Shown: positions 26,538-35,942, counted from the stretch's first letter. The stretch is 64,000 bases of DNA from Bacteroidales bacterium UBA6428 (GCA_002437305.1 DJOW01000071.1:3041-67040); one strand, 5' to 3'. The notes: a model not told the origin generated them from the sequence alone. Numbers and translations: made by a program.

Positions 26538-27188
26538 ATGGTAAGGATAGCTCCCTCAATTCTTTCAGGTAATTTTCTGAATCTGGCTCCGGACATCAGA
26601 ATGATCAATGGAAACGCGGATCTGATCCACATTGACGTGATGGACGGCAGCCTTGTTCCCAACATCTCATTCGGATTCCCGGTAATGGAGGCTATCGCGA
26701 AGGTAGTCACCGTGCCGATGGACGTCCACCTGATGATAATCAATCCAGACAAGTACATCAAAAGGTTCGCTGAATGCGGAGCAAGCATGATCAGTTTCCA
26801 TCTGGAGGCTGCGGATCAATCGGGGAAGGACGCGAAGGACATAATTTACCTCATTAAATCCTGTGGGGCGAAGGCGGGGCTCGCCATCAATCCCGACATT
26901 GATGTCGACAGGCTTTTCCCTTACATAGATGAAGTCGACTTCTTTCTTGTCATGTCAGTCTTCGCGGGTTTCGGCGGTCAGAAATTCATCGCGAAGACCT
27001 TGGACCGAGTCAAAACCCTCAAGGCAGAAATGGACAGAAGGGGAGTGGCAAAGGACATAGAGGTGGACGGAGGTGTCTGCAAGGACAACGCGAAGATTCT
27101 TGCCCGCGCGGGGGCCACGATACTTGTGGCGGGAAGTTCTGTGTTCAAGGCAGAGGATCCGGCGAAGGCTATTGCGGAACTTCGTTAG
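26538..27188 (+). CDS. rpe: Ribulose-phosphate 3-epimerase
   Basis: Rpe interconverts ribulose 5-phosphate and xylulose 5-phosphate in the pentose phosphate pathway. The 216-residue TIM barrel shows the signature IHIDVMDGSLVPN, the VHLMI strand, the E-V-D-G-G strand and a C-terminal phosphate-binding loop (LVAGSS). The usual MSVNPGFGGQ motif reads MSVFAGFGGQ, with Asn-Pro replaced by Phe-Ala. The stop overlaps the convergent birA stop by 4 bp. Confidence 0.93.
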   Translation: MVRIAPSILSGNFLNLAPDIRMINGNADLIHIDVMDGSLVPNISFGFPVMEAIAKVVTVPMDVHLMIINPDKYIKRFAECGASMISFHLEAADQSGKDAKDIIYLIKSCGAKAGLAINPDIDVDRLFPYIDEVDFFLVMSVFAGFGGQKFIAKTLDRVKTLKAEMDRRGVAKDIEVDGGVCKDNAKILARAGATILVAGSSVFKAEDPAKAIAELR

Positions 27189-27931
27189 ATAATGAAGCTT
27201 ATTTCTTTGAAGGCGAACTCCATGTGTTCGCCTTTTTCTGTTTCAAGTCTTAAAAGGCCGGATCTTTTTACTCCGATGATTTTAGCCTTGATGACCTTTC
27301 CGGTGGAACAAATGACATAATCGTTCAGCTGACCAAAGCGGAAAAGTTTGCTGACATATTCGTTAAATTGTACGGTGGATCCCAGTCTGAGAAGCCGTGC
27401 GCGCAGGTGCTCGCACAATAAGGGCAGCTCTTTCTTGAGGTCATATTCCAAATTTGTCAGCGATGTCATTGACACCGGATTGATAAGTTGCGGTGAAAAA
27501 TTCTTTTGGTTGACGTTGAGTCCAATCCCTATGACACTGTGGGCAAGGTGTTCCCCTGACAAGACATTCTCGATGAGTACGCCACAGATTTTCCGGTTTC
27601 GGACATAGATGTCATTCGGCCATTTAATGGAACCCTCAATCCCTTTATTTTCAAGATAATCGACTAAACCAAGAGCTACTGAGACACTTATGTCGAATTG
27701 TTTTCCGGCCTCGTAGGGAGCGAAGAACCCATCACCAAATTTCAAAACCATAGAGAAAGTCAAGTTCTCCCCGGCAGGAGAGAGCCATGAGTTTCCTCTC
27801 TGGCCTCGTCCGGCTGTCTGGCGCTCCGCTGCCAACACAGACAGATTGCCTGATTCCCCAATACGCCTGCTTGCCTCGTCATTCGTGGAATCTATCTCAT
27901 CAAGCCAGTGTATGTCAATCACCTCTTTCAT
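27185..27931 (-). CDS. birA: Biotin-[acetyl-CoA-carboxylase] ligase
   Basis: BirA activates biotin to biotinyl-AMP and transfers it to the carboxyl carrier protein. The 248-residue protein carries the biotin-binding signature AERQTAGRGQRGNSWLSP and the KWPNDIYV motif. The C-terminal SH3-like domain is short. There is no N-terminal HTH, so it is a ligase only (group I). The open frame extends to 27991, but those 20 residues cover the intergenic promoter region, and MKEVIDIHWLDEIDSTND at 27931 is the family's typical start. Confidence 0.93.
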   Translation of the reverse strand: MKEVIDIHWLDEIDSTNDEASRRIGESGNLSVLAAERQTAGRGQRGNSWLSPAGENLTFSMVLKFGDGFFAPYEAGKQFDISVSVALGLVDYLENKGIEGSIKWPNDIYVRNRKICGVLIENVLSGEHLAHSVIGIGLNVNQKNFSPQLINPVSMTSLTNLEYDLKKELPLLCEHLRARLLRLGSTVQFNEYVSKLFRFGQLNDYVICSTGKVIKAKIIGVKRSGLLRLETEKGEHMEFAFKEISFII

Positions 27932-27948
27932 GGGTCCAGAAATTATTG

Positions 27949-27956
27949 TATATTTG
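27949..27956 (+). promoter_or_regulatory. -7 box of the rsfS-ftsH operon
   Basis: TATATTTG on the plus strand, 42 bp before the rsfS ATG. It faces the birA promoter at 27976-27983; the two transcripts would overlap at their 5' ends. Confidence 0.6.
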
Positions 27957-27975
27957 TACATTTGAAAAGTAAATG

Positions 27976-27983
27976 CAAAAATA
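27976..27983 (-). promoter_or_regulatory. -7 box of birA
   Basis: TATTTTTG on the minus strand, 44 bp before the birA ATG. Confidence 0.5.
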
Positions 27984-27998
27984 TAAAACATTCACGAT

Positions 27999-28385
27999 AT
28001 GATAACACACGATTTGCGGGTAATGGCTGACGCCATGCTCGACAAAAAAGCGCAAAGCGTCGTTGACATTGACCTCAGGCCTTTGGGTACAGCCATAACG
28101 GACCACTTCATGATCTGCAACGCTGATTCCACGACAAATGTCAATGCCATAGCGGACAACGTCATAGCCAGGATGCGCGAGGAAGGAAGAAAGCCTCTCC
28201 GCACTCAAGGAATGGAGAATAATTTCTGGATCATCCTTGACTATGGTGATATAGTCGCCCACATCTTTCTTACCGAATACCGCCGGTTCTACAGACTTGA
28301 GGACCTGTGGGCGGACGCTCCTCACAAAGAGTATACGGAAAGGCGAGTCCCTGAAACAAAAAAGGAAGAAACCGATGCCGAATAA
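27999..28385 (+). CDS. rsfS: Ribosomal silencing factor RsfS
   Basis: The 128-residue protein of the Iojap/RsfS family shows DHFMICNADSTTNVNAIAD and the central DYGDIVAHIFLTEYRRFYRLEDLWADA motif. It binds ribosomal protein uL14 and prevents subunit joining under starvation. It is the first gene of the rsfS-ftsH-cdsA-psd unit and overlaps ftsH by 11 bp. Confidence 0.95.
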   Translation: MITHDLRVMADAMLDKKAQSVVDIDLRPLGTAITDHFMICNADSTTNVNAIADNVIARMREEGRKPLRTQGMENNFWIILDYGDIVAHIFLTEYRRFYRLEDLWADAPHKEYTERRVPETKKEETDAE

Positions 28386-30369
28386 TCCAAACATGCCTAA
28401 TAACGGTAATGACCCCAGAAAGAAGATGATCCGGGTAAGGTTCAACCTATCATGGCTATACCTTGTCCTTATCCTCGGAATCGGTTGGCTGCTCTTCAAC
28501 AACAGCGGAGCGAACCCTCAAAAAATTGAATGGGCTGAAGTTCAGGAGATGTTCCTCAATGGTGACATCAAAGAAATAGACTTTGTCAGAAATGACTTTA
28601 AAGGAAACATCACTGTCCGCCCTGACAGGATAAGCAAATACGCGGACAGGTTCGGCGGAAAGGTGCCGGTGAGCTCTCCTCATTTCATCTTCCTTGTTTC
28701 AGACAAGTTTGACGCTGAAAAGGAATTTGGAGAACTGAACGCCAAGCTTGCTCCGGGAGACCAAGTCAAGATTGTCATGACGAATGACAGCAGGATGTGG
28801 TCGAATGTCATTGAATGGATAATCTTTCCGGTTCTGCTGATTGTCATGTGGATCTGGATGTTCCGCGGCTTCAGCAAGAACATGGGCGGAGGCGCCGGAG
28901 GTCCGGGTGGGGTGTTCAATGTCGGGAAATCCACCGGTAAGCTTGCCGACAAGGAGAAGGTGAACGTCACGTTCAAGGATGTGGCCGGACTTTACGGCGC
29001 AAAGGAAGAGGTCATGGAGATTGTGGATTTTCTGAAGAACCCTCAGAAATACACCGCGCTTGGCGGAAAGATTCCTAAAGGCGCATTGCTTGTGGGGCCT
29101 CCAGGGACCGGAAAGACTTTGCTGGCCAAGGCTGTGGCAGGAGAGGCCAACGTACCGTTCTTCTCAATTTCAGGATCTGATTTCGTTGAGATGTTTGTGG
29201 GTGTAGGCGCGTCGCGTGTCAGGGATCTATTCCGCCAGGCGAAAGAAAAGGCTCCATGCATAGTCTTCATTGATGAGATAGACGCTGTAGGAAGAGCGCG
29301 TGGCAAGAATGTCGGCTTTTCCTCTAACGATGAACGTGAGAACACACTCAATCAGCTTCTTACAGAAATGGATGGGTTTGACACCAATTCAGGTGTGATC
29401 ATCCTTGCGGCCACAAACAGGGCCGACATCCTTGACAAGGCTCTCCTTAGGGCCGGACGCTTTGACCGTCAGATACACGTGGATCTTCCCGAGCTTAAGG
29501 AAAGGGAGGAGATCTTTAAGGTTCATACCCGCAACCTTAAGGTTTCCAAAGACTTCGACCTTGGATTCATGGCTCAGCACACCCCCGGTTTCTCTGGGGC
29601 GGACATCGCGAACGTCTGCAACGAGGCCGCCCTCACTGCCGCCAGAAGGAACAAAAAGGAGATTGACCGTCAAGATTTTCTTGACGCCGTCGACAGGATT
29701 GTCGGAGGATTGGAGCGTAAGGGATCAATCATGACGCCCGCCGAGAAGAGGACCACCGCCTACCATGAGGCCGGACATGCGACTGTAGGTTGGCTGTTGC
29801 CGTACTCCGACCCGGTGTTCAAAGTCAGCCTCATCCCTCGCGGGGACGCTCTTGGCCTTACATGGTACCTTCCTGATGAAAGAAAAATTCTTTCAAAATC
29901 ATACTTGACGGACAAGATGTGCGCTTTGATCGGAGGACGCGTGGCCGAAGAGATCATCAATGGAGAGCCGGCCACCGGTGCCCTGAATGATCTTGAGAGG
30001 TTGACGCGCATGGCTTACAACATGGTCCAGTTCTACGGAATGAGTGAGAAGGTAGGAGAGGTTTCCTTCTATGACTCGACCGGATCGAGAGGCTATGACC
30101 TTACAAAACCGTACAGTGAGAAAACCGCTGAATTGATGGACCAGGAGGTCAAGGATCTTGTCAAGGAAATCCATGACCGGACATTCCTGATTTTGACGGA
30201 ACACAGGGATGGATTCGTCAAAATGGCAAAGCTGCTCCTGGAGAAGGAGGTGATCTTCGCTGAGGACATTGAAAAGATACTCGGACCCAAGGTCAAGCCC
30301 GCTGATGAGGCCGGCCAGGACTCTTCTGCTGCTTCTGCCGAGGAAATAACTGAAAACGGTGATGAATAA
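28375..30369 (+). CDS. ftsH: ATP-dependent zinc metalloprotease FtsH
   Basis: This membrane-anchored AAA+ protease degrades misfolded membrane and selected cytosolic proteins. The 664-residue protein has two membrane segments (WLYLVLILGIGWLLF and IIFPVLLIVMWIWMF) flanking a periplasmic domain. The AAA+ module has Walker A GPPGTGKT, Walker B IVFIDEID and the SRH around ILAATNRAD. The zinc motif is HEAGH. The frame opens at 28297, but the ATG at 28375 gives the usual short cytoplasmic N-terminus (MPNNPNMPNNGN) and overlaps the rsfS end. It overlaps cdsA by 8 bp. Confidence 0.97.
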   Translation: MPNNPNMPNNGNDPRKKMIRVRFNLSWLYLVLILGIGWLLFNNSGANPQKIEWAEVQEMFLNGDIKEIDFVRNDFKGNITVRPDRISKYADRFGGKVPVSSPHFIFLVSDKFDAEKEFGELNAKLAPGDQVKIVMTNDSRMWSNVIEWIIFPVLLIVMWIWMFRGFSKNMGGGAGGPGGVFNVGKSTGKLADKEKVNVTFKDVAGLYGAKEEVMEIVDFLKNPQKYTALGGKIPKGALLVGPPGTGKTLLAKAVAGEANVPFFSISGSDFVEMFVGVGASRVRDLFRQAKEKAPCIVFIDEIDAVGRARGKNVGFSSNDERENTLNQLLTEMDGFDTNSGVIILAATNRADILDKALLRAGRFDRQIHVDLPELKEREEIFKVHTRNLKVSKDFDLGFMAQHTPGFSGADIANVCNEAALTAARRNKKEIDRQDFLDAVDRIVGGLERKGSIMTPAEKRTTAYHEAGHATVGWLLPYSDPVFKVSLIPRGDALGLTWYLPDERKILSKSYLTDKMCALIGGRVAEEIINGEPATGALNDLERLTRMAYNMVQFYGMSEKVGEVSFYDSTGSRGYDLTKPYSEKTAELMDQEVKDLVKEIHDRTFLILTEHRDGFVKMAKLLLEKEVIFAEDIEKILGPKVKPADEAGQDSSAASAEEITENGDE

Positions 30370-31192
30370 TGTAACTGTCAGATCGATCTCAGGTGTGGTC
30401 TTCATCCTTGCGATGCTGGCCTGCCTGATGTTCAACAAGTTTCTGTTCGCGGGGCTTATCATATTCGTCATGTCGGTGATGCTCTTGGAGTTCTACCACA
30501 TCACGATGGGCAAAAGTTATCTTTTCTCCAAAGTGCTTGCCATCATAGCGGCGATCATTCTTTTCGGTATTTTGTTCGCGGTCGCTTCCTGTCATATTCC
30601 TATAAGGTTCTTGGCGTTCGCTATGGTTCCGATCTTTATCGTCATGATCAACTCCCTGTATGTAAAGGACAAGGAGGAATATGGCAAATTCTCCAACATT
30701 TACACCGGATTGGTGTACATAGCGGTTCCGATCGCCCTGTCCAATCTGATCGCCTTCGACAAGGCCGGAAATTTCAGCGGAAGCCTGCTGATCTGCTTTT
30801 TCATTATAATCTGGTGCTCGGATGTCGGAGCATTCGCCTTCGGCTTATCTCTTGGAAAGATATTCCCAAAGAAACTTTTCCCTACGGTATCTCCCAAAAA
30901 GACATGGATAGGATTCATAGGCGGATTGGTCAGCTCCGTTCTGGCCGCATTTGCCCTTTATGAGTTTGGAATATTACGGTTTCCACTTATACATTGTCTG
31001 ATTCTGTCCTTGATAATGTCTGTAACAGGTGTCTATGGGGATTTGTTTGAGTCCCAATGGAAAAGAGTGTACGGAGTGAAGGACTCCGGCAAGATAATCC
31101 CTGGACATGGAGGCTTTTTGGACAGGTTTGACAGCACTTTGATGGCAATGCCGTTCGGAGCGATATACCTTGCGATTTTTGATCTGCTCTAA
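30362..31192 (+). CDS. cdsA: Phosphatidate cytidylyltransferase CdsA
   Basis: CdsA makes CDP-diacylglycerol from phosphatidic acid and CTP. The 276-residue polytopic membrane protein carries the family signature near its C-terminus (SQWKRVYGVKDSGKIIPGHG, then GFLDRFDS). I use the ATG at 30362, one codon after a GTG that also opens the frame. It overlaps the ftsH 3' end, and psd follows 39 bp later, so two consecutive phospholipid steps are co-encoded. Confidence 0.95.
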   Translation: MNNVTVRSISGVVFILAMLACLMFNKFLFAGLIIFVMSVMLLEFYHITMGKSYLFSKVLAIIAAIILFGILFAVASCHIPIRFLAFAMVPIFIVMINSLYVKDKEEYGKFSNIYTGLVYIAVPIALSNLIAFDKAGNFSGSLLICFFIIIWCSDVGAFAFGLSLGKIFPKKLFPTVSPKKTWIGFIGGLVSSVLAAFALYEFGILRFPLIHCLILSLIMSVTGVYGDLFESQWKRVYGVKDSGKIIPGHGGFLDRFDSTLMAMPFGAIYLAIFDLL

Positions 31193-31231
31193 AAAACAAC
31201 AAGATAATCAATTAATGGATATTCAATCAAA

Positions 31232-31897
31232 ATGAAGAAGATAAAGGTAGACAAGGACTCATACGGAACAATAGCGATTAACTGGGCAGTCATTATTCTT
31301 CTGTCAGGATGCACCGCCTGCTTCGTCCGCAACCCGTTCATCACAATTCCAATCATAGTCATACTTTTGGTATTCGCCTTTTTTGTGTTCTGGTTCCACC
31401 GTGTTCCAGATAGGGAGATTCCTGAAGGGGACGACAAGCTGATCACATCCGTGGCCGACGGCAAGGTCGTCATTGTGGACAGGGTCTATGAGAAGGAGTA
31501 CTTCAAGGACGACCGCATCCAGATTTCCGTATACATGGATTTCTTTGATGTGCACACCAATTTCTGGCCCATGGCGGGAGTGATATCCTACTACAAGTAC
31601 CATCCGGGAAAGTACCTGCTGGCGTTCCTGCCGAAAGCATCGGAAAAGAACGAGCATTCCTCAACCGCCATAAGGAACGGCCACGGTGAGTTATTGTTCA
31701 GGCAGATTGCCGGAACCTTCGCCAGAAGGATTGTCTGCTACTCAAAGGAGGGCGACAGGGTTGAAAGGGGAAAGCAGTGCGGAATCATCAAGTTCGGCTC
31801 CAGAATCGACATATTCCTTCCTCTCGACGCGGAAGTGAAAGTGAAGGAAGGCGACTTTACCAGAGCCTGCGAGACAGTCATCGCGAAACTTAAATAG
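31232..31897 (+). CDS. psd: Phosphatidylserine decarboxylase (short form)
   Basis: Psd converts phosphatidylserine to phosphatidylethanolamine. The 221-residue protein has two N-terminal membrane segments, the metal-independent PSD-A type core (FMDFFDVHTNFWP region) and the self-cleavage site GS in IIKFGSRIDIFLP, where serine becomes the pyruvoyl group. The short length is typical of this branch. Its 3' end overlaps the convergent ispG by 8 bp. Confidence 0.93.
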   Translation: MKKIKVDKDSYGTIAINWAVIILLSGCTACFVRNPFITIPIIVILLVFAFFVFWFHRVPDREIPEGDDKLITSVADGKVVIVDRVYEKEYFKDDRIQISVYMDFFDVHTNFWPMAGVISYYKYHPGKYLLAFLPKASEKNEHSSTAIRNGHGELLFRQIAGTFARRIVCYSKEGDRVERGKQCGIIKFGSRIDIFLPLDAEVKVKEGDFTRACETVIAKLK

Positions 31898-33236
31898 GCT
31901 TCGTCTGATCTTCCTCAATGAGCCGGACGAGACAATCAACGGCCTCCGTGTCTTGAACATGTCTCAGCACTGGTTCCTTCCCCTTATAGATGGTGACCTT
32001 GTGGTTGCCCTCACCTACATAGCCCCAGTCTGCGTCAGCCATTTCTCCGGGACCGTTGACAATGCAGCCCATAACCGCTATAACGGTGTTCTTCAGGTGT
32101 GAGGTTCTCGCCTTGACCTCTTCGAAGGCCTTCTGGAGATCATACATTGTACGCCCGCAACCAGGACAGGCGACATATTCAGGCTTGTAGAAACGTCTCC
32201 TCGCGGCCTGCATCAACTCATCGACAAGGTAGGTGCCGATTCCTGAATCATTGATGGAGATTGTCTCACCTGATTCGCCTTGGTAGGTGCCAGAAATCTC
32301 CAATTCATCCAAAGTCTTGTCCAGCAGCCTCTTGCCAAAGTCACAAGAGACATCTAACAAAAGTGTTTCACGCGAAGGGGAGTCATAAAAGGCGGTTGCC
32401 TTGCGCTCTCGGACATTTACAGATGTCATTGAGGACACGATTCTGTGCCCATAGCGCATTGCAAGGTACCGGGCGACAGGCAACTCAGCTTCCGGATCCT
32501 CGGTCAGGGAGACCCTGACAGTGTCGCCTATGCCTTCGGAAAGCAAGGTGGAGATCCCTACGCAAGATTTGATCCTGCCGCTGTCTCCGTTGCCAGCCTC
32601 GGTGACGCCGACGTGGAGAGGATAGACCTTTCCGTTTTTCATCATGGCGGCCATCAGGATTCTGTACGCGCTGACCATAACAAATGTGTTACTGGATTTA
32701 AGCGAGACCACAACGTTGCTGAAATCCGCATCCTCGCACATCTTAAGCCATTCGAGAGCGGCCTTGGCCATGGCTTCCGGAGTATTACCGTAAAGGTTGG
32801 TGATGTAGTCACCCAAAGATCCATGGTTGACTCCGATCCGGATCGCCGTGCCGCTTTTCTTGCAAACCTCGATCAGCTCGGCGAACCGTTTCCTGGCCTC
32901 GGTGTGGTCTCTGTGGAAATTACCCGGATTAATCCTTACTTTTTCAACATACGGAGCGACCATAATGGCTGTCTGAGAGGAAAAGTGAATGTCCGCCACA
33001 ATAGGAACGTTGACACCCAAATCCTTCAGAGCGGCCTTGATCGCCTTGATGTGTTCAACATCAGACGGTCCCGGTACTGTGATTCTGATTATCCTGGCGC
33101 CTGCACGGTACAACCTTACGCATTGGCTGACCGTCGCCTTCTCATCAGAGGTGTGCGTGTTGCACATTGTCTGAACGACAATCGGGTTTCCTCGACCGAT
33201 CAACACATCGCCTACTTTTGCAGTTAAATAATTCAT
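31890..33236 (-). CDS. ispG: 4-hydroxy-3-methylbut-2-enyl diphosphate synthase IspG with shortened insertion domain
   Basis: IspG carries out the penultimate MEP-pathway step with a [4Fe-4S] cluster. The TIM barrel spans residues ~1-255 (VVQTMCNTHTSD, VPIVADIHF, VRINPGNF). The C-terminal cluster domain has Cys357 and Cys360 (ACPGCGRT) and Cys391 with Glu398 (MGCIVNGPGE). The region between them (about 255-350) is an insertion of roughly 95 residues. Proteobacterial IspG lacks it, and Bacteroidota, Chlamydia and plant enzymes usually have a much longer one (proteins of ~600+ residues). At 448 residues this is an intermediate form. Last gene of the ligA-ispG unit. Confidence 0.95.
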   Translation of the reverse strand: MNYLTAKVGDVLIGRGNPIVVQTMCNTHTSDEKATVSQCVRLYRAGARIIRITVPGPSDVEHIKAIKAALKDLGVNVPIVADIHFSSQTAIMVAPYVEKVRINPGNFHRDHTEARKRFAELIEVCKKSGTAIRIGVNHGSLGDYITNLYGNTPEAMAKAALEWLKMCEDADFSNVVVSLKSSNTFVMVSAYRILMAAMMKNGKVYPLHVGVTEAGNGDSGRIKSCVGISTLLSEGIGDTVRVSLTEDPEAELPVARYLAMRYGHRIVSSMTSVNVRERKATAFYDSPSRETLLLDVSCDFGKRLLDKTLDELEISGTYQGESGETISINDSGIGTYLVDELMQAARRRFYKPEYVACPGCGRTMYDLQKAFEEVKARTSHLKNTVIAVMGCIVNGPGEMADADWGYVGEGNHKVTIYKGKEPVLRHVQDTEAVDCLVRLIEEDQTKPI

Positions 33237-33241
33237 TGTTT

Positions 33242-34102
33242 TTAAGGGTTATAGACTTGTCGGTAAGCCTCGCGCCTCAACTGTGCCTTTCCACGGCCGG
33301 TTCTCCTCGTGAGTTGGAAATACACGCCCGCTGTGGCGATAATGTCAAAAGGATAAGCGAAACGGTAATAATCCTTGCTGACATAGTCTGGCTCATAGAT
33401 TGATCCCCAGGAATACCTGACGTTCACATTGAAGTGAAGTTCCATAGGATCGAAGACCAGACCGACCCCCAAACCTCCGCATATTCCATAATCAAAGCGA
33501 AGGTCCGTGTCTTTGAATGAATCGGCAAGGTCCGCAACAACGGCATCGCCTGTACGTCTTATGTCAAGTCTGTAGCCGCCATAAATCCCAAGTTCGGCCA
33601 TTACCTTATAGTGCAGGCCGTCAAGATGCAGGTGGGCCATGACAGGCAACTCGACCACGTCAATGACCGCCTGGGTGGCGCCTTCTATGTTCGGCATGAC
33701 CTTGGTGTCCTTGTTCTCCTTGAATTTATAGCCTTCATGACTGTAACGCACACCTACTTTGAAACCGAAATAGGGCATGTAGCCGAACATCTTACCGTAC
33801 TTCGTGTAAAAAACTCCGAATGTGTTCGGGACAAAAAGTGTGGATTGAGTGTAGACAGGGTTGAAGTTCATTCTGCTGAAGGACACACCATACTCGACGC
33901 CGATCAGAGAATAATCATTCACCTCGAAGACGCGGTTGATCCTGACTGTGTCCAAATAGGCGTCCGAATAGGTCCGCGGAACCACCAGGCTGTCTCCAGG
34001 CGGCGCGGCGGCAAGCGCCTTAGTCGAATCCGCCTGCAGTTGAGCCGAACAGGTGAATCCAAAGACCAGCATAGGAATGACTAAAGATAAATATTTGTTC
34101 AT
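33242..34102 (-). CDS. Outer-membrane beta-barrel protein (PorT-like)
   Basis: The 286-residue protein has a signal peptide (MNKYLSLVIPMLVFGFTCSA, cleavage before Q). Alternating amphipathic strands rich in Tyr, Phe and Gly follow (GVEYGVSFSRMNFNP, MAELGIYGGYRLDI, YGICGGLGVGLVFD), as in small outer-membrane barrels of the PorT/OMP_b-brl families. Function is unknown. An ATG at 34123 overlaps the upstream stop (ATGA), but the start at 34102 gives the cleaner signal peptide. It follows a surface lipoprotein gene and precedes ispG in one unit. Confidence 0.75.
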   Translation of the reverse strand: MNKYLSLVIPMLVFGFTCSAQLQADSTKALAAAPPGDSLVVPRTYSDAYLDTVRINRVFEVNDYSLIGVEYGVSFSRMNFNPVYTQSTLFVPNTFGVFYTKYGKMFGYMPYFGFKVGVRYSHEGYKFKENKDTKVMPNIEGATQAVIDVVELPVMAHLHLDGLHYKVMAELGIYGGYRLDIRRTGDAVVADLADSFKDTDLRFDYGICGGLGVGLVFDPMELHFNVNVRYSWGSIYEPDYVSKDYYRFAYPFDIIATAGVYFQLTRRTGRGKAQLRREAYRQVYNP

Positions 34103-34119
34103 ACGAATGTTAATCACTA

Positions 34120-35913
34120 TCATTTAAAGAATGTAGTTAAATCCAGGTTCTGTTGGATCTCGCTTCTTTCGGGAATCTCAAACAGTTCGCTGTCCTTGGT
34201 CATCAGGAATTTAACCTTCTCAGGCTGGCGATGAGCCAAAAGATTGCCGGTGTCCACGATTCCGTTCCTGTTGAGATCCTCTGTTATCCTTATAGAATAC
34301 TTGCCTGCCTTCAAATAAGGGAATGAAAGAACAGAGTCGGACTCAATGATGTAATTACGAAGCACTTTAGATTTCCGTTCGTCAAGAAGGTCCACTATGT
34401 ATTTCTTGCCGTTCACGCCGGTAAGGTTCAGGGTGAAGACGCTCAACTCATCATCGTTGGGAAGAGAAACCTTCACCTCGGTGCTGTCGTTCCAATAGCC
34501 ATTGATGTCCTTGAATATTCTGTGAGGAACCTTGAACTGATACTCATAGCCTGGTTGGATCTTCACTTCAGGCGTGATGACGTACCTCCTTAAATTTAAA
34601 GAATCACGTGCAATCGTGAATTTCTCGGCCTGCTCTTTCTGCTTTGGGTTTATGGAACGGAACACAAGTGAGTCAAAATAACCAAGAATCGGAGGATTGT
34701 CAAACTCGAGAGAAATACCGCATTGCTCAAAGGTCTCAGGCTCGACCCTCAGGTTCAGGCCACAGACCGTGTCCTTGTGCTCGATTTTTTTCCTCGCTGA
34801 CCTTGACTTCGGTTTTTTCTCATCCACAAGGCTGATTTTCTCCGAAACCGGTCGGAGCGTCCCGAGACTGTCAGTCTTCCAGTACCTCACGCAGAGATGC
34901 AGGGAGTCCGGCATTGGTCTTTGATCGTTCAGCCAGAGAGAAAGGCTGTCCTTCTCTATGTTGAGCTCGGTTATGACCTTGCCGGCAGGAAAACCTTGGA
35001 ACCACAGGGAGTCAATCCTGGCGTCGGGAGCCATGAAGGTGATGTACGCGGACCTGTCTCCCGTTCTCATCTTGTTCATCAGAATCTGCTTGGATGGCTT
35101 CTCCTTGAAGACAGTCAACCTCAGGCCTGCTTTCCTGGCCAGACATGAGACGGTGTCCTTCATGTCATATTTCTTCAATTCGGGCACAGTGTCGTTCACC
35201 ACGTCCACAGGCCTGAACAGGGAATCCAAAAAAGCGATCCTGTCCTCATCCGGATCATAGAGGTTGTTTCCGTTGCCATCGACTACCGCATAGACACGGT
35301 AAATTGTGTCCTGAATGTTCCGGAGTGCGAAATACCCCCATTGATCGGTCCTCACAGCGGCCACCGGCCTTTGAAGGAAAACGGCCGAATCACGTTGATC
35401 CTTGTAAAGCATGACCGTGGCTCCTGGAATGGGATTCAGAGTGCTGCAGTCCTGGACAAGTCCGGTGACATACATCGAATCCACTGACGGCCCGGTTGAG
35501 AAGACTGTGGTAAAGCCAGGAAACATGTTGCCTTCGTTGTTGTCGGCTATCGCTCCCGTGAGATCAAGCGTGTAGGTTGTGTTTGGAAGAAGGTCTTCCT
35601 CGAAATACACGACTACGCTTTTGCCTTTGATCCTGTACTTAGGGCTTTTTTTCTGCGGAGGGGAGAGAAAAATGCCTTTGGGATCCTTTACAGTGACATA
35701 CTCGTCAAAAGTAAAGACCACCTTTGTCCCATGAACAGGGACGGAGACCGCGCCAGGATTAGGGACGACACGTCTGACAACAGGCGGGATAGTGTCCTTG
35801 AGCCCACCGGTAGGAGCTTGGGTCGTGTTGGCGCACGACGGCTGGAGCACCAAGGCAGCCAAAAGGGCCGCGGCGGGGATCAAAGGGAAGTACCTTGAAA
35901 GAAATCTTTTCAT
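34120..35913 (-). CDS. Ig-like (Big_5/SbsA-type) surface lipoprotein
   Basis: The 597-residue protein has a lipoprotein signal ending in LQPSC, then an Ig-like domain (about residues 40-135: DTIPPVVRRVVPNPGAVSVP, VFTFDEYV, LLPNTTYTLDLTGAIAD). A carboxypeptidase-regulatory-like segment follows (VTGLVQDCSTLNPIPGATVM) and includes a D-x-N-x-D-like loop (DGNGNNLYDPDED). The C-terminal part holds further beta domains, with another such loop near the end (DLNRNGIVDTGN). This architecture is common and widespread in Bacteroidota, usually without known function. The frame opens at 35940, but MKRFLSRYF at 35913 begins the signal peptide. Confidence 0.8.
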   Translation of the reverse strand: MKRFLSRYFPLIPAAALLAALVLQPSCANTTQAPTGGLKDTIPPVVRRVVPNPGAVSVPVHGTKVVFTFDEYVTVKDPKGIFLSPPQKKSPKYRIKGKSVVVYFEEDLLPNTTYTLDLTGAIADNNEGNMFPGFTTVFSTGPSVDSMYVTGLVQDCSTLNPIPGATVMLYKDQRDSAVFLQRPVAAVRTDQWGYFALRNIQDTIYRVYAVVDGNGNNLYDPDEDRIAFLDSLFRPVDVVNDTVPELKKYDMKDTVSCLARKAGLRLTVFKEKPSKQILMNKMRTGDRSAYITFMAPDARIDSLWFQGFPAGKVITELNIEKDSLSLWLNDQRPMPDSLHLCVRYWKTDSLGTLRPVSEKISLVDEKKPKSRSARKKIEHKDTVCGLNLRVEPETFEQCGISLEFDNPPILGYFDSLVFRSINPKQKEQAEKFTIARDSLNLRRYVITPEVKIQPGYEYQFKVPHRIFKDINGYWNDSTEVKVSLPNDDELSVFTLNLTGVNGKKYIVDLLDERKSKVLRNYIIESDSVLSFPYLKAGKYSIRITEDLNRNGIVDTGNLLAHRQPEKVKFLMTKDSELFEIPERSEIQQNLDLTTFFK

Positions 35914-35942
35914 CGTGGATCGGGTATATTCAAAAATCAAGC

